From contig CAVUUF010000020.1 of assembly GCA_963744575.1 (NCBI GenBank), positions 1 through 64,000 on the forward strand: a stretch of 64,000 bases of DNA, written 5' to 3'. Numbering within the stretch: the first letter of the stretch is position 1; each line of letters opens with the position of its first letter. The notes beneath the pieces are model-generated. The model made no database searches and was not told where the DNA came from. It was given only the letters and a program-made list of their open reading frames with translations. Source of the DNA: Palsa-504 sp963744575 (lineage in GTDB: Bacteria; Actinomycetota; Actinomycetes; Streptosporangiales; Streptosporangiaceae). The position numbers were made by a program, and so were the translations under genes. Below are positions 37,060 to 45,111 of this stretch, piece after piece.

Positions 37060-37348
37060 GGATCTTGACGTAGCTGTGAGCGCCGAGGGTATAGGTGGCG
37101 AACTTGAAGACATGCCCGGCGGCGCCGCGCAGCGTCCAGTTGGTGAGGCTGATCTTTGAGCTGGAGGTGCTGCATAGCCGGACCCACTCGGCGTTCAGGC
37201 TAGGGTTGGAGCCGGTGTCCGGGCCGGGTGAGTCGTAGTAGATCTCGTATATCTGAATGCGATGGCCGGTGGCCAGCGCCGGGGTGGACGGCAGCACGGT
37301 GAGCGCGGCGATGGCCACGGCGGCGAGTACGGTCAACCCAGCTGCCAT
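37060..37348 (-). pseudogene. Secreted lamin-tail-domain protein, 3' end lost
   Basis: ATG 37348 opens a signal peptide (LTVLAAVAIAALTVLPSTPALA) followed by an LTD beta-sandwich start: IQIYEIYYDSPG, LNAEWVRLCSTSS, LTNWTLRGAAGHVFKF and LGAHSYVKIRTGHG. It is then cut at about 37050 by the phosphotransferase fragment. The last strands of the domain and the stop are missing. Such proteins are exported and probably cell-surface or DNA associated. Confidence 0.68.
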
Positions 37349-37387
37349 CACGGCATACCCGCCATGATTTCCCAGAAGGAGCACGTC

Positions 37388-37597
37388 ATGCAGCTCAGTG
37401 CGCGCAACCAGATCCCAGCCCGTGTCGCGAGCATCAACGCCGGTGAGGCTATAGCCAACGTCGAGCTCGACGCCAACGGCGTCCGGCTGGTGGCCTCCAT
37501 CACCGTAGAAGCGGTCCGCCAGCTCGGCCTGACCGAAGGCAGCAATGTCACCGCCGTGATCAAGGCATCAGACGTGATACTGGCCAGCGGCGACTGA
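37388..37597 (+). CDS. Mop-type molybdate-binding (molbindin) protein
   Basis: A 69-residue single Mop/TOBE domain: MQLSARNQIPARVASINAGEA at the start and LTEGSNVTAVIKASDVILA at the end, the classic oligomer-forming oxyanion-binding fold. AGAAGGAG precedes the ATG. It probably stores or buffers molybdate in the cytoplasm, useful to a strain encoding the molybdenum hydroxylase at 1.7-5.6 kb, although far from it here. Confidence 0.85.
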   Translation: MQLSARNQIPARVASINAGEAIANVELDANGVRLVASITVEAVRQLGLTEGSNVTAVIKASDVILASGD

Positions 37598-37677
37598 AGC
37601 CATCAGGCATCGCCCCCATCAATTACGGGACTGGCGTCGCCGCGCGGCGTCAGCCCTACGGGCAGGCACCTACCCGG

Positions 37678-38223
37678 TTACTTACACGTATCCGGAAGGT
37701 CGACCTCAGCCACCCGGCCCGGCACCACCGACACGTCCAGTGATGTGCTCACGCTGCCTCCCGCGTACCGGGCCAGGATTACGTACCGGCCAGGAGCAAG
37801 ATAAGCAAGCCGGAATTCCTGATTCTGCGCAACGCGGTCGCGGGCGGCGACCACGGCCGGGAGCACCACCCGGTAGACCCCGCGGCCAGCCGGCTTCAGG
37901 TGCTGCTGGCCTGGTAGCGCCTCCACGGTCGCGGCGGCGGAGAACAGCCGCGCCCCGGTGGACGTATGCAGCGGGACGAGTCTCCCCTGGCACGGCTGGA
38001 TGTACCCGGCGACCGCGCCGGTCGGCGCCCCCCACGGCAGCGCGCGGCCCGGCAGGCCGGCTGCCCGCGGCGGGTGGCCCGGAAGGCCGGGCCACAGGAC
38101 GGCGGCGTAAACGGCGAACAGAAGCAGCGCGGCCAAACCGGCCCGCCGCGACCAGTGGAAGCTGGCCTGGGCTCGCAGTACCTCGTCCAGGACAGAAAGC
38201 CGTTCCCCGGTGTGCTGCCGCAA
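37678..38223 (-). CDS. Single-pass membrane protein of unknown function
   Basis: A 181-residue protein with a short N-terminal cytoplasmic part, one helix (AGLAALLLFAVYAAVLWPGL, about residues 29-48) and an extracytoplasmic domain. That domain has two Cys (IQPCQGR and the C-terminal DTCK) that could pair, and a beta-rich end (FRLAYLAPGRYVILARYAGGSVSTSLDVSVVPG). Not recognised. The late region looks like a carboxypeptidase-regulatory or sheet module. Confidence 0.6.
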   Translation of the reverse strand: MRQHTGERLSVLDEVLRAQASFHWSRRAGLAALLLFAVYAAVLWPGLPGHPPRAAGLPGRALPWGAPTGAVAGYIQPCQGRLVPLHTSTGARLFSAAATVEALPGQQHLKPAGRGVYRVVLPAVVAARDRVAQNQEFRLAYLAPGRYVILARYAGGSVSTSLDVSVVPGRVAEVDLPDTCK

Positions 38224-38325
38224 GCGCTCACCTCCTCCGCCGCCCTTAGACGCACGGCCGCGGCCTCCGGTTGCAGCCCGCGCCTGCGCCGGGCTGGAAG
38301 CGCGGCCCGAGGCGGTCGGCGGTGA

Positions 38326-38646
38326 TTACTCCCCGACCTGGCTTTCCTCCTCGGTCAGCCCTAGCATCATTATTTTTTCGTCTCCGGTGCGGTACTTCTC
38401 GGAGTTGAACAGCATCATGTGACCGCATGTGTCGCATTCGATCCGTACGGCGAAGGTGATGTCGCCGTCAGGGTTCTGTCCGGGGGGCAGATCCCCAGCG
38501 CCGGACGGGAACCCCGCATCGACCAGGATCACCGGGAAGCAGCTCATGTTCAGCGAATCCGCCGAACCACACACCGGACAGGCCTTCATCCCGAGATGCT
38601 GAAGCGCCTCGGAGACCTCGGCCATGAAGGTCTTACGCCATCGCAT
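38326..38646 (-). CDS. Small zinc-ribbon protein
   Basis: A 106-residue protein with CPVCGS near residue 23 and CDTCGH near 72, spaced like a zinc ribbon. Between them is a hydrophobic strand (MSCFPVILVDAG). Family not recognised. It lies 61 nt downstream of the dehydrogenase gene on the same strand and might be co-transcribed. Confidence 0.6.
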   Translation of the reverse strand: MRWRKTFMAEVSEALQHLGMKACPVCGSADSLNMSCFPVILVDAGFPSGAGDLPPGQNPDGDITFAVRIECDTCGHMMLFNSEKYRTGDEKIMMLGLTEEESQVGE

Positions 38647-38707
38647 TCGTCGATCTCCCTCCGTCCAGGTTCTAAGAGCGGCAAGCTCACCGGTAAGAAC
38701 GGCACGA

Positions 38708-39907
38708 TCAGCGACCGGGCTCGAGCAGCACCTTGACCGCGCCGGTGCGCCGCGAATCCTTCAGGGTCAGCACCGCCTCGTCCCAGCGCTCGAGCGGGAA
38801 CCGGTGCGTGATGACCGGCGTCAGGTCCAGCCCGGCCGAGACGAAGTCGAAGTAGTGCTCCATGGAATGCTTGGCCACCCCGCCGACCTCCTCGATGCCG
38901 AACCCGTTCGAGCCGATGACGTGCAGCTCCTTGAAGTAAAGCGGGGTCCACTCGAACCGCTTGGGCGGCTCTACCCCGGAGATGACCAGCGTGCCGCCCG
39001 TCTGAAGCAGCCGCAGTGAGGTTTCCACGGTCTCCACCGAGCCGATCGTGTCGTACACGACCGCCGGGCCGTCCTGCAGCCAGTCCCGCTTGCTCCACGG
39101 CGACAGCGGCGTGGTGCCGGCCCGCCGGGCCACCTGGGCGACCAGCGAGTCGGGGGAGGAGGACAGCGCCGCGTGCGCCCCCAGCCGGGTGGCCAGGGCG
39201 GCCCGGGCGCCCGGCCGGGTCGCCGCCCATACCTCGGCTGCCGGGTACAGGTGCCGCAGCAGCGCGATCGCCGCGAACGCCAGCGTGCCCGAACCGTAGA
39301 CGAGGACCGCCTGACCCGCACAAGGCGGCGCGAGCAGGATCGACCGCAGCGACACGCTGACCGGGTCGGCCAGCACGGCGGCCTCGTCCGAGACGCCGTC
39401 CGGAATGGCGAAGAGCTGCGAGAGGTGCGCGGCGAAGCGCTCGGCGTGCGCCCCGGTGGCCGCCGCGCAGTTCCCGATGTGGATCGAGACGGGCAGGTCG
39501 CCCGAACGGAAGTTGCGGCACCAGGGGTAGCGGCCGGCCCGGCAGGCCGGGCACGGCGGGTCGATGCCGCGGGGATGGCAGGACAGCCACGGGTTGAGCA
39601 CCACCCGCTCGCCGGTGTCCGCGCGGCGCCCCACCACCTCGTGCCCGAGCACGTGCGGGAACGACACCAGGGCCGTGAGCGGGTTGTCGCGCGAGCCGTT
39701 CAGCATGATCTGCTTCACGTCGGAGCCGCACAGGCCGGAGAAGGTCGTCTCGACCCGGACCCAGTTGGCCGCCGGGAGCGGAAGCTCGTCGATGTCCTCG
39801 ACGCGGACCGGCGCGAACCGGGAGACGAACGCCCGCCGGTCGACGCGCCCGCCGATGGCCGAGGCCGCCTCCCGGGCCAGGTTGTGCCGGAACACCAGCG
39901 CCTTCAC
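38708..39907 (-). CDS. Zinc-dependent alcohol (threonine/sorbitol-type) dehydrogenase
   Basis: A 399-residue medium-chain dehydrogenase. Catalytic zinc ligands lie in GLCGSDVKQ and GHEVVGRR. The structural-zinc lobe has CHPRGIDPPCPACRAGRYPWC, and VLVYGSGTLAFAAIALL is the Rossmann loop. It is longer than most members because of inserts around residue 25 and before the coenzyme domain. NAD(P)-linked oxidation of a secondary alcohol is expected; the substrate is unknown. The HD-domain gene lies 96 nt upstream on the same strand. Confidence 0.85.
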   Translation of the reverse strand: MKALVFRHNLAREAASAIGGRVDRRAFVSRFAPVRVEDIDELPLPAANWVRVETTFSGLCGSDVKQIMLNGSRDNPLTALVSFPHVLGHEVVGRRADTGERVVLNPWLSCHPRGIDPPCPACRAGRYPWCRNFRSGDLPVSIHIGNCAAATGAHAERFAAHLSQLFAIPDGVSDEAAVLADPVSVSLRSILLAPPCAGQAVLVYGSGTLAFAAIALLRHLYPAAEVWAATRPGARAALATRLGAHAALSSSPDSLVAQVARRAGTTPLSPWSKRDWLQDGPAVVYDTIGSVETVETSLRLLQTGGTLVISGVEPPKRFEWTPLYFKELHVIGSNGFGIEEVGGVAKHSMEHYFDFVSAGLDLTPVITHRFPLERWDEAVLTLKDSRRTGAVKVLLEPGR

Positions 39908-40003
39908 GCCGACCCCTCCTTGGTTACCACGTGTGGCCGTCGCCGGGCCCTTCGTCAGCTCGTTCGGTACATATCTCCGGCCGGCCGTGACCGGGAGCGC
40001 GGC

Positions 40004-40816
40004 TCACAGGAAGTTGTTCGGCCAGATCATCGTCCGCCACATGTGCGCCACCGGCGAGCCGTCGAAGCCGAGCCCCTCCTCAGGCTGCCGGAAATTCCGC
40101 CCCAGCACGTCCTCGAAGTCGTCGAAGTCCACGACCACGTCGGGGTCGAACGAGTAGATGTCGTTGATCGTCACCAGGCGCGACGTCATGTACCACCGAT
40201 GCCGCCGCGCCGCCTCGGCCTCCCGGCGGATGTAGCCGGGCGGCCGGTAGTCCGGGCCGAAATAGTCGATGTACGCCGTCGGGTAGGAGTATCCCACCGA
40301 ATCGTCGGGGAAGTAGCGCAGGGCCTCGTGCTTCTCGATGGCCCAGGCGACCTCCTCGTCGACGTACGGGGCCACCAGCTGGGCGCCCCAGTAGCCGTGG
40401 TTGGCCGACAGCAGCCCGGCGATCGCGATGTCGTGCAGCAGGCACGCCATGATCACCTTCTCGCCGAGCCCGTTCTCCCGGGCCACCCGGGCGCTTTGCA
40501 GCAGGTGCATGCGCGGGATCGGACCGAACCTGAGCAGGAAGAAGTCTCGCAGGCACGGCTTGGAGGGCAGCTTCGGCAGCTCGGGGTTGTCGCCCATCAT
40601 GAACACCGTGTCGGCGTGCCTCGCCTCGGCCAGCAGCGCGCCCTGGTAGTCCCGGGCCGGGGTGCCGATCATCGCCGCGGCCGGCGGCATGATGATGCGC
40701 CGCCGCCGGTCGACCGCGTCGTCCAGCGGCTCCCGGATCCAGTGGTCCAGGCCGGCTTCCCGGAGCGATGCCGGCAGCTCGTGCGGCAGCACCCGGGTCG
40801 AAGGTTCCTCAGCCAT
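40004..40816 (-). CDS. HD-domain protein (predicted metal-dependent phosphohydrolase)
   Basis: A 270-residue protein. The HD metal site is suggested by HLLQSARVARENGLGEKVIMACLLHDIAIAG (His... HD, about residues 104-133), with further His in IEKHEALRYFPD. Aromatic-rich C-terminal sequence (YSYPTAYIDYFGPDYRPPGY) is unusual. It diverges from the binding-protein-like gene at 40870 with only 53 nt between them, so both may share a control region and a pathway. Substrate unknown. Confidence 0.75.
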   Translation of the reverse strand: MAEEPSTRVLPHELPASLREAGLDHWIREPLDDAVDRRRRIIMPPAAAMIGTPARDYQGALLAEARHADTVFMMGDNPELPKLPSKPCLRDFFLLRFGPIPRMHLLQSARVARENGLGEKVIMACLLHDIAIAGLLSANHGYWGAQLVAPYVDEEVAWAIEKHEALRYFPDDSVGYSYPTAYIDYFGPDYRPPGYIRREAEAARRHRWYMTSRLVTINDIYSFDPDVVVDFDDFEDVLGRNFRQPEEGLGFDGSPVAHMWRTMIWPNNFL

Positions 40817-40869
40817 AAGGCGACTCTAAGCCAACGAGTTACGCTGTCCATGCTGGTAAGGAGGAGCAC

Positions 40870-41739
40870 ATGCCGCTCAAGATCATGCCGCACGGCCGGC
40901 TGCAGGAATGGGTCGCCGAAGAGAAGGGCTTCTTCGCGGCCGAGGGACTGGACTACCGCTTCGTGCTCAGCAGCGACTACGGCGTCGGTTCGGTGCGGCG
41001 AGACGACGCCGGCCAGGTCAAGACGGGCGCGTTCGAGACGTTCGCGGCCGGGCGCGACGGCGCCGACGTGAGCTGCGCCTGCCACTGGGCCACCAACGTG
41101 GCGGCGGGCGAGCGGGCCGGGCAGCTGGTGACCACGGCCTACTCGGTCGCGCCGTGCGCCATCGTGGTGCCGCCCGAGTCGCCCGTCCGCCGTCCCGAGG
41201 ACCTGGCCGGGGTCCCGGTCGCCGTCGGCTACCACTCCGGCAGTCATTTCGCCACCGTGCAGGCCCTGGAGCCGGTGCTCGCCCCGGACGAGATGAAACT
41301 CACCTTCCAGGGGCCGCCCAACGAGCGCCTGGACGCGCTGCTCCAGCGGGACGTCCCGGCCGCCACCGCGTGGGGGGTGCCGCTGTACATCGCCGAGGCG
41401 TTCGGTTTCCGCAAGGTCGTGGACGCCACGTTCATGATCGGGTTCCTGGTGACCGGATCGGAGACCACCAAGGCCGACGTGGACAGGTACCTGGCCGCCC
41501 TGCGCCGCGCCCAGATGGAGATTGACCTGCGCCCGGAACTGTATAAGCACTACCACCTGCGCGCCGTGCCGGAGAAGTACCGGGAGCAGGTCGACGTGCG
41601 GGCGTTCGGCACCGGCGAGCGCATCGTCTTCCTGCCCTACACCAGGGAGGTCTTCACCGCGACCCGGCAGTGGACCGAGGCGCGCAACCTCTTCTCCGGC
41701 GCCCCGACGGCCGACTACGACCAGGCCGTGCTGGCCTGA
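40870..41739 (+). CDS. Periplasmic-binding-fold (SsuA/NMT1-like) protein without signal peptide
   Basis: A 289-residue protein beginning directly with the fold (MPLKIMPHGRLQEWVAEEKGFFAAEGLDY), which matches ABC-transporter binding proteins for sulfonates, nitrate or pyrimidine precursors. It also has the LAGVPVAVGYHSGSHF hinge strand. There is no signal peptide or lipobox and no transporter genes nearby, so a cytoplasmic enzyme or sensor role (as with THI5/NMT1-like proteins) is more likely than import. AAGGAGGAG upstream supports this start. Confidence 0.76.
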   Translation: MPLKIMPHGRLQEWVAEEKGFFAAEGLDYRFVLSSDYGVGSVRRDDAGQVKTGAFETFAAGRDGADVSCACHWATNVAAGERAGQLVTTAYSVAPCAIVVPPESPVRRPEDLAGVPVAVGYHSGSHFATVQALEPVLAPDEMKLTFQGPPNERLDALLQRDVPAATAWGVPLYIAEAFGFRKVVDATFMIGFLVTGSETTKADVDRYLAALRRAQMEIDLRPELYKHYHLRAVPEKYREQVDVRAFGTGERIVFLPYTREVFTATRQWTEARNLFSGAPTADYDQAVLA

Positions 41740-41742
41740 CGG

Positions 41743-42462
41743 CTACTTGACGCTGATCCGGGTGCCGTGTTCGGCGCCCAGGCAGATCTCGCGCATCACG
41801 CCCGCGGCCGCCACGTCGAACACGTGCATGGTCAGGGACTGCTCGTTGGCCAGCACGAACGCGCTGGTGTCCATGATGCGCACGCCCGCGGCGAGCGCCT
41901 CGTCGTAGGTCAGCCGGGTGTAGCGCATCGCGTCGGGATTGAGGTGCGGGTCGCTGTCGTAGACCCCGTCCACTCCGCGCTTGGCCACCAGCAGCGCGTC
42001 GGCGTCCAGCTCAAGCGCCCGCTGGACCGCCGGGTAGTCGGTGGTGACGTAGGGCTGCCCGATGCCGCCCGCGAGCAGGACGATCATGCCGCGGGCCAGG
42101 TGGTGCATGGCCCGGAGCCGGATGAAGGGCTCCGCGACGCTGTGGATGGGCACCGCGGTCATCACCCGGATGTCGGCGTCCGTCCTGGCCGTGAGCGCAC
42201 CCCGGAGCATCAGCGCGTTCATGATGGTGCCGAGCATGCCGATGTTGTCCGCCTCGGCGCGGCTGATGCCCCAGCCCTCGGCCATCCGGCCGCGGAAGTA
42301 GTTACCGCCCCCCACGACCACCGCCACCTGCACGCCGAGATCGTGCACGGACAGGACCTCCTCGGCGACGCGGGACAGGCTGGCCGGCTCGACCCCGGAA
42401 CTGCCCGGTCCGGCGAGCGCCTCGCCACTGAGCTTGACGACAACCCTGCGATAGCGAGGCAC
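41743..42462 (-). CDS. pyrH: UMP kinase (PyrH family), outside its usual locus
   Basis: Phosphorylates UMP to UDP. It has the amino-acid-kinase motifs VVVKLSGEAL at the start, VVGGGNYFRGR, DNIGMLGTIMNALML, GIGQPYVTTDYPAVQRALE and VDGVYDSDP. The GTG at 42462 places VPRYRRVVVKLSGEAL at the N-terminus as in relatives (239 residues); an ATG 42 nt upstream is possible. Normally pyrH sits with rpsB-tsf-frr. None of these is here, so this may be a paralogue. Confidence 0.84.
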   Translation of the reverse strand: MPRYRRVVVKLSGEALAGPGSSGVEPASLSRVAEEVLSVHDLGVQVAVVVGGGNYFRGRMAEGWGISRAEADNIGMLGTIMNALMLRGALTARTDADIRVMTAVPIHSVAEPFIRLRAMHHLARGMIVLLAGGIGQPYVTTDYPAVQRALELDADALLVAKRGVDGVYDSDPHLNPDAMRYTRLTYDEALAAGVRIMDTSAFVLANEQSLTMHVFDVAAAGVMREICLGAEHGTRISVK

Positions 42463-42608
42463 AGTCGCGGAACCCCCATCCGTCCTGGCTGCACGGTGCG
42501 GCAACCCCCGCCCACGTTACCGTATGCCCGTGCCCGGGTCCGTGTCGTTTCACCGGACAGGTGCCACGCTTAGCCAGGTGAACGTGATCTGGGACCCCGG
42601 CAGATGAC

Positions 42609-42908
42609 GTGGCGGCCGGCCCGCGCGACGGCGGCTGGGAGCGGGCCCTGGAGCTGGCCTGGCAGGCGTTCTGCGCGGGCACCACCCCGGTGGGCGCCGT
42701 TGTGCTGAACGCCGAGGGGATCGTGGTCGCCGAAGCCCGCGGCCGGCGTTACGAGACGGCCGCCCCGCCGGGCCAGCTGGCCGGCAGCCACGTCGCGCAC
42801 GCCGAAGTCAACGCGCTGGCCCAGCTCGGCGCCGGCACCCGTCCGATTACAGCATCAATGTGGCATCGTTGCTGCCCTGGCAGCATCAATGTGGCAGCGA
42901 TGCTGTAA
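42609..42908 (+). pseudogene. CMP/dCMP- or tRNA-adenosine deaminase-like gene, 3' truncated
   Basis: From a GTG, the first 80 codons encode ALELAWQAFCAGTTPVGAVVLN and the zinc-site half HVAHAEVNALAQLGAG. The partner PCxxC motif never appears, because at 42846 the sequence changes to a 64-bp palindromic repeat containing the stop. Downstream DNA does not resume the family. Inactive remnant. Confidence 0.74.
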
Positions 42909-42909
42909 T
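42846..42909. repeat. 64-bp palindromic/tandem repeat at the deaminase break
   Basis: The outer arms ATTACAGCATC (42846-42856) and GATGCTGTAAT (42899-42909) are exact reverse complements. Inside, CAGCATCAATGTGGCA occurs twice at a 31-bp period (42850 and 42881). It sits exactly where the deaminase homology ends, so it may be a miniature inserted element or a deletion scar. Confidence 0.55.
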
Positions 42910-42989
42910 GCCCGGGTCTCCCGGGACGCGCAAAAGCCGCAAATACCCCTAAATCGCCCGTGACCGTGGCGGCGCCCGGACGCGCGGCG

Positions 42990-43541
42990 CTACTCGGGGT
43001 GAGCCGTGGCCTCGCCACGGCCGTGGGGCTCGCCGGGGCCGTGGGGCTCGCCGGGGCCGTGGGCCGCGGCGAAGCGCTTGCGGCAGGCCTCGATCTCGGC
43101 TTCGGCCGCGCGGCGGTCCGCCCACGCTTCGGCCTGCACCGATTTCCCGGGCTCGATCGCCTTGTAGACCTCGAAGAAGTGCTGGATCTCCAGCCGCTGG
43201 AATTCCGGCACGTGCTGAATGTCCCGAAGATGCTCCATCCGGGGGTCCCTGGCCGGTACGCACAGCACCTTCTCGTCGGCGCCCATTTCGTCCCGCATCC
43301 GGAACATCCCGATGACCCGGCAGCTGATCAGGCAACCGGGGAAGGTGGGCTCGTCGAGCAGCACCAGCACGTCCAGCGGGTCGCCGTCGTCGGCCAGGGT
43401 GTACTCGATGAACCCGTAGTCCGCCGGGTACCTGGTCGACGTGAACAGCATGCGGTCCAGCCGTATCCGCCCGCTGTCGTGATCCATCTCATACTTGTTC
43501 CGCTGCCCCATGGGGATCTCGATGATGACGTCAACGTCCAC
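42990..43541 (-). CDS. ppa: Inorganic pyrophosphatase
   Basis: Cytosolic family I pyrophosphatase, 183 residues. IEIPMGQRNKYEMD opens the protein, then YGFIEYTLADDGDPLDVLVLL (active-site Asp cluster). The C-terminal 20 residues are a repeat, GPGEPHGPGEPHGRGE, coded by 18-bp tandem units near 43020-43065; this tail is beyond the usual length of about 165. It lies divergent to dacB, a common actinobacterial arrangement. Confidence 0.93.
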   Translation of the reverse strand: MDVDVIIEIPMGQRNKYEMDHDSGRIRLDRMLFTSTRYPADYGFIEYTLADDGDPLDVLVLLDEPTFPGCLISCRVIGMFRMRDEMGADEKVLCVPARDPRMEHLRDIQHVPEFQRLEIQHFFEVYKAIEPGKSVQAEAWADRRAAEAEIEACRKRFAAAHGPGEPHGPGEPHGRGEATAHPE

Positions 43542-43623
43542 TGGTTCGCTCCAGGCCGGTCGGGGTGGTTAACTCCATTGTCCCTGTTACCCACAAGCCA
43601 GCATCGCCCGAGGTGGTTAGGTC

Positions 43624-45111
43624 ATGGTGCGCCGCACCCGGCTCGCGGCCGTGCTGGCGCTCGCCATGATCAACGTGTTCACGCTCGCGGCGGGCGTCAC
43701 CGTGGCCCGCATGCTGCCGCCGCGGCTCGCGGCGCTGCGGGTGCCCACGGTCGCGCCGGGCCGGGTCAGCGGCCCCGGCACGGTGCTCGCGCCGGGGACC
43801 GCGGACGGCTCGCCGGGGACCGCGGGCGGCTCGCTGCCGACCGCCGCCGGGCTGCGTTCGGCCCTGGCCGGGCCGCTGTCCGCGGCCGCGCTCGGACCGC
43901 GGGTGTCGGCGATGGTGGCGGATCCGGTCACCGGTCGGGTGTTGCTGTCCGAAGACGGGACCGGGCTCCTGACGCCCGCCTCCACCGCCAAGCTGGTCAC
44001 CTCGGCGGCCGCGCTGGCGGTGCTCGGCCCGGACGCCACCTTCACCACCCGGGTGGTGCACGGCGCCACCCCGGACGGCATCGTCCTGGTCGGCGGCGGC
44101 GATGCCACCCTCGCGGTGCACCCGTTCCCGGCCCAGGACTACCCCCAGCCCGCCACGCTGGCCGGCCTCGCGGCGGCGACGGCGCGGGCGCTGAAGGCCG
44201 AGGGCCGCACCACGGTCACCGTGGGCTACGACGCCTCGCGCTACTCAGGCCCGGGTCTCGCCCCCGGCTGGCCGGAGGCGTACGTCAGCACCGGCGACGT
44301 CACCCCGATCGTCGCGCTCGAGGTGGACCAGGGGCGGCTGAACGCGGCCGGCGCCCCCGAAGACGCGGACGACCCGTACAACCTCAGGGCGCGCAGCACC
44401 GATCCCGCGGGCACGGCCGCCGTCTCGTTCGCCGCCCTGCTGGCGGCCGGCGGCATCCACGTGACCGGATCGCCGGCGGCGCAGGCCGCGCCCGCGCACG
44501 CGGCCAGCCTGGCCAGCGTGTCCTCGCCGCCGCTGTCGGCCATCGTGGCCCAGATGCTCGAGGAGAGCAACAACGTGATCGCCGAGAACCTGGCCCGCCA
44601 GGTCGCCCTCGCGGCCGGCCAGCCCGCCTCGTTCGCCGCCGCGGCCGCCGCGGTGACCGCCGAACTGCGCCGTCTGGGCGTCGGCACCGGCCTGCACCTG
44701 GTGGACGGCAGCGGCCTGTCGCCGCAGGACGCGATCGCGCCGGCCACCCTGGTCAAGGTGCTCGAACTCGCCGTCACCGACACCAGGCTGCGCCCGCTGC
44801 TGGCCGGGCTGCCGGTGGCCGGCTTTTCCGGCACGCTGTCGGCCGGGCAGAGCGTGTTCGCCGGAATCGGCGGCGCGGCCCGCGGCGCGGTCCGGGCCAA
44901 GACCGGCAACCTCGGCACGGTGACGGCCCTGGCCGGGCTGGTCACCGACCGGGCCGGCCGGACGCTCGTGTTCGCCTTCATGGCCGACCAGATACCGGCC
45001 GCGGGAATGCTCCGGACGGCCGCCGGCGCCATCGACGCGGCCGCCGCCGCGCTGGCCGGTTGCGGCTGCCGGTTACGGGCGCGTCCGGTACCACGTACCG
45101 TTGGACTGTGA
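43624..45111 (+). CDS. dacB: D-alanyl-D-alanine carboxypeptidase/endopeptidase (PBP4, DacB)
   Basis: Trims peptidoglycan peptides outside the membrane. The 495-residue protein has an N-terminal hydrophobic signal/anchor (AAVLALAMINVFTLAAGV). SxxK is in TPASTAKLVT (about residue 119), SxN in LEESNNVIAENLA (about 317) and KTG in RAKTGNLGTVTALAG (about 429). All three penicillin-binding motifs are intact. The stop overlaps the next gene's GTG. Confidence 0.92.
   Translation: MVRRTRLAAVLALAMINVFTLAAGVTVARMLPPRLAALRVPTVAPGRVSGPGTVLAPGTADGSPGTAGGSLPTAAGLRSALAGPLSAAALGPRVSAMVADPVTGRVLLSEDGTGLLTPASTAKLVTSAAALAVLGPDATFTTRVVHGATPDGIVLVGGGDATLAVHPFPAQDYPQPATLAGLAAATARALKAEGRTTVTVGYDASRYSGPGLAPGWPEAYVSTGDVTPIVALEVDQGRLNAAGAPEDADDPYNLRARSTDPAGTAAVSFAALLAAGGIHVTGSPAAQAAPAHAASLASVSSPPLSAIVAQMLEESNNVIAENLARQVALAAGQPASFAAAAAAVTAELRRLGVGTGLHLVDGSGLSPQDAIAPATLVKVLELAVTDTRLRPLLAGLPVAGFSGTLSAGQSVFAGIGGAARGAVRAKTGNLGTVTALAGLVTDRAGRTLVFAFMADQIPAAGMLRTAAGAIDAAAAALAGCGCRLRARPVPRTVGL

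Noticed and set aside
42850..42909. CRISPR-like array of 31-bp period
   Set aside because: Only two units, no spacers of uniform size, palindromic outer arms and no cas genes; better seen as a palindromic repeat.
42960..45107. Very long open frame upstream of the DUF2342 gene
   Set aside because: It is the antisense or shifted reading of ppa and dacB in GC-rich DNA; true start is the GTG at 45108.
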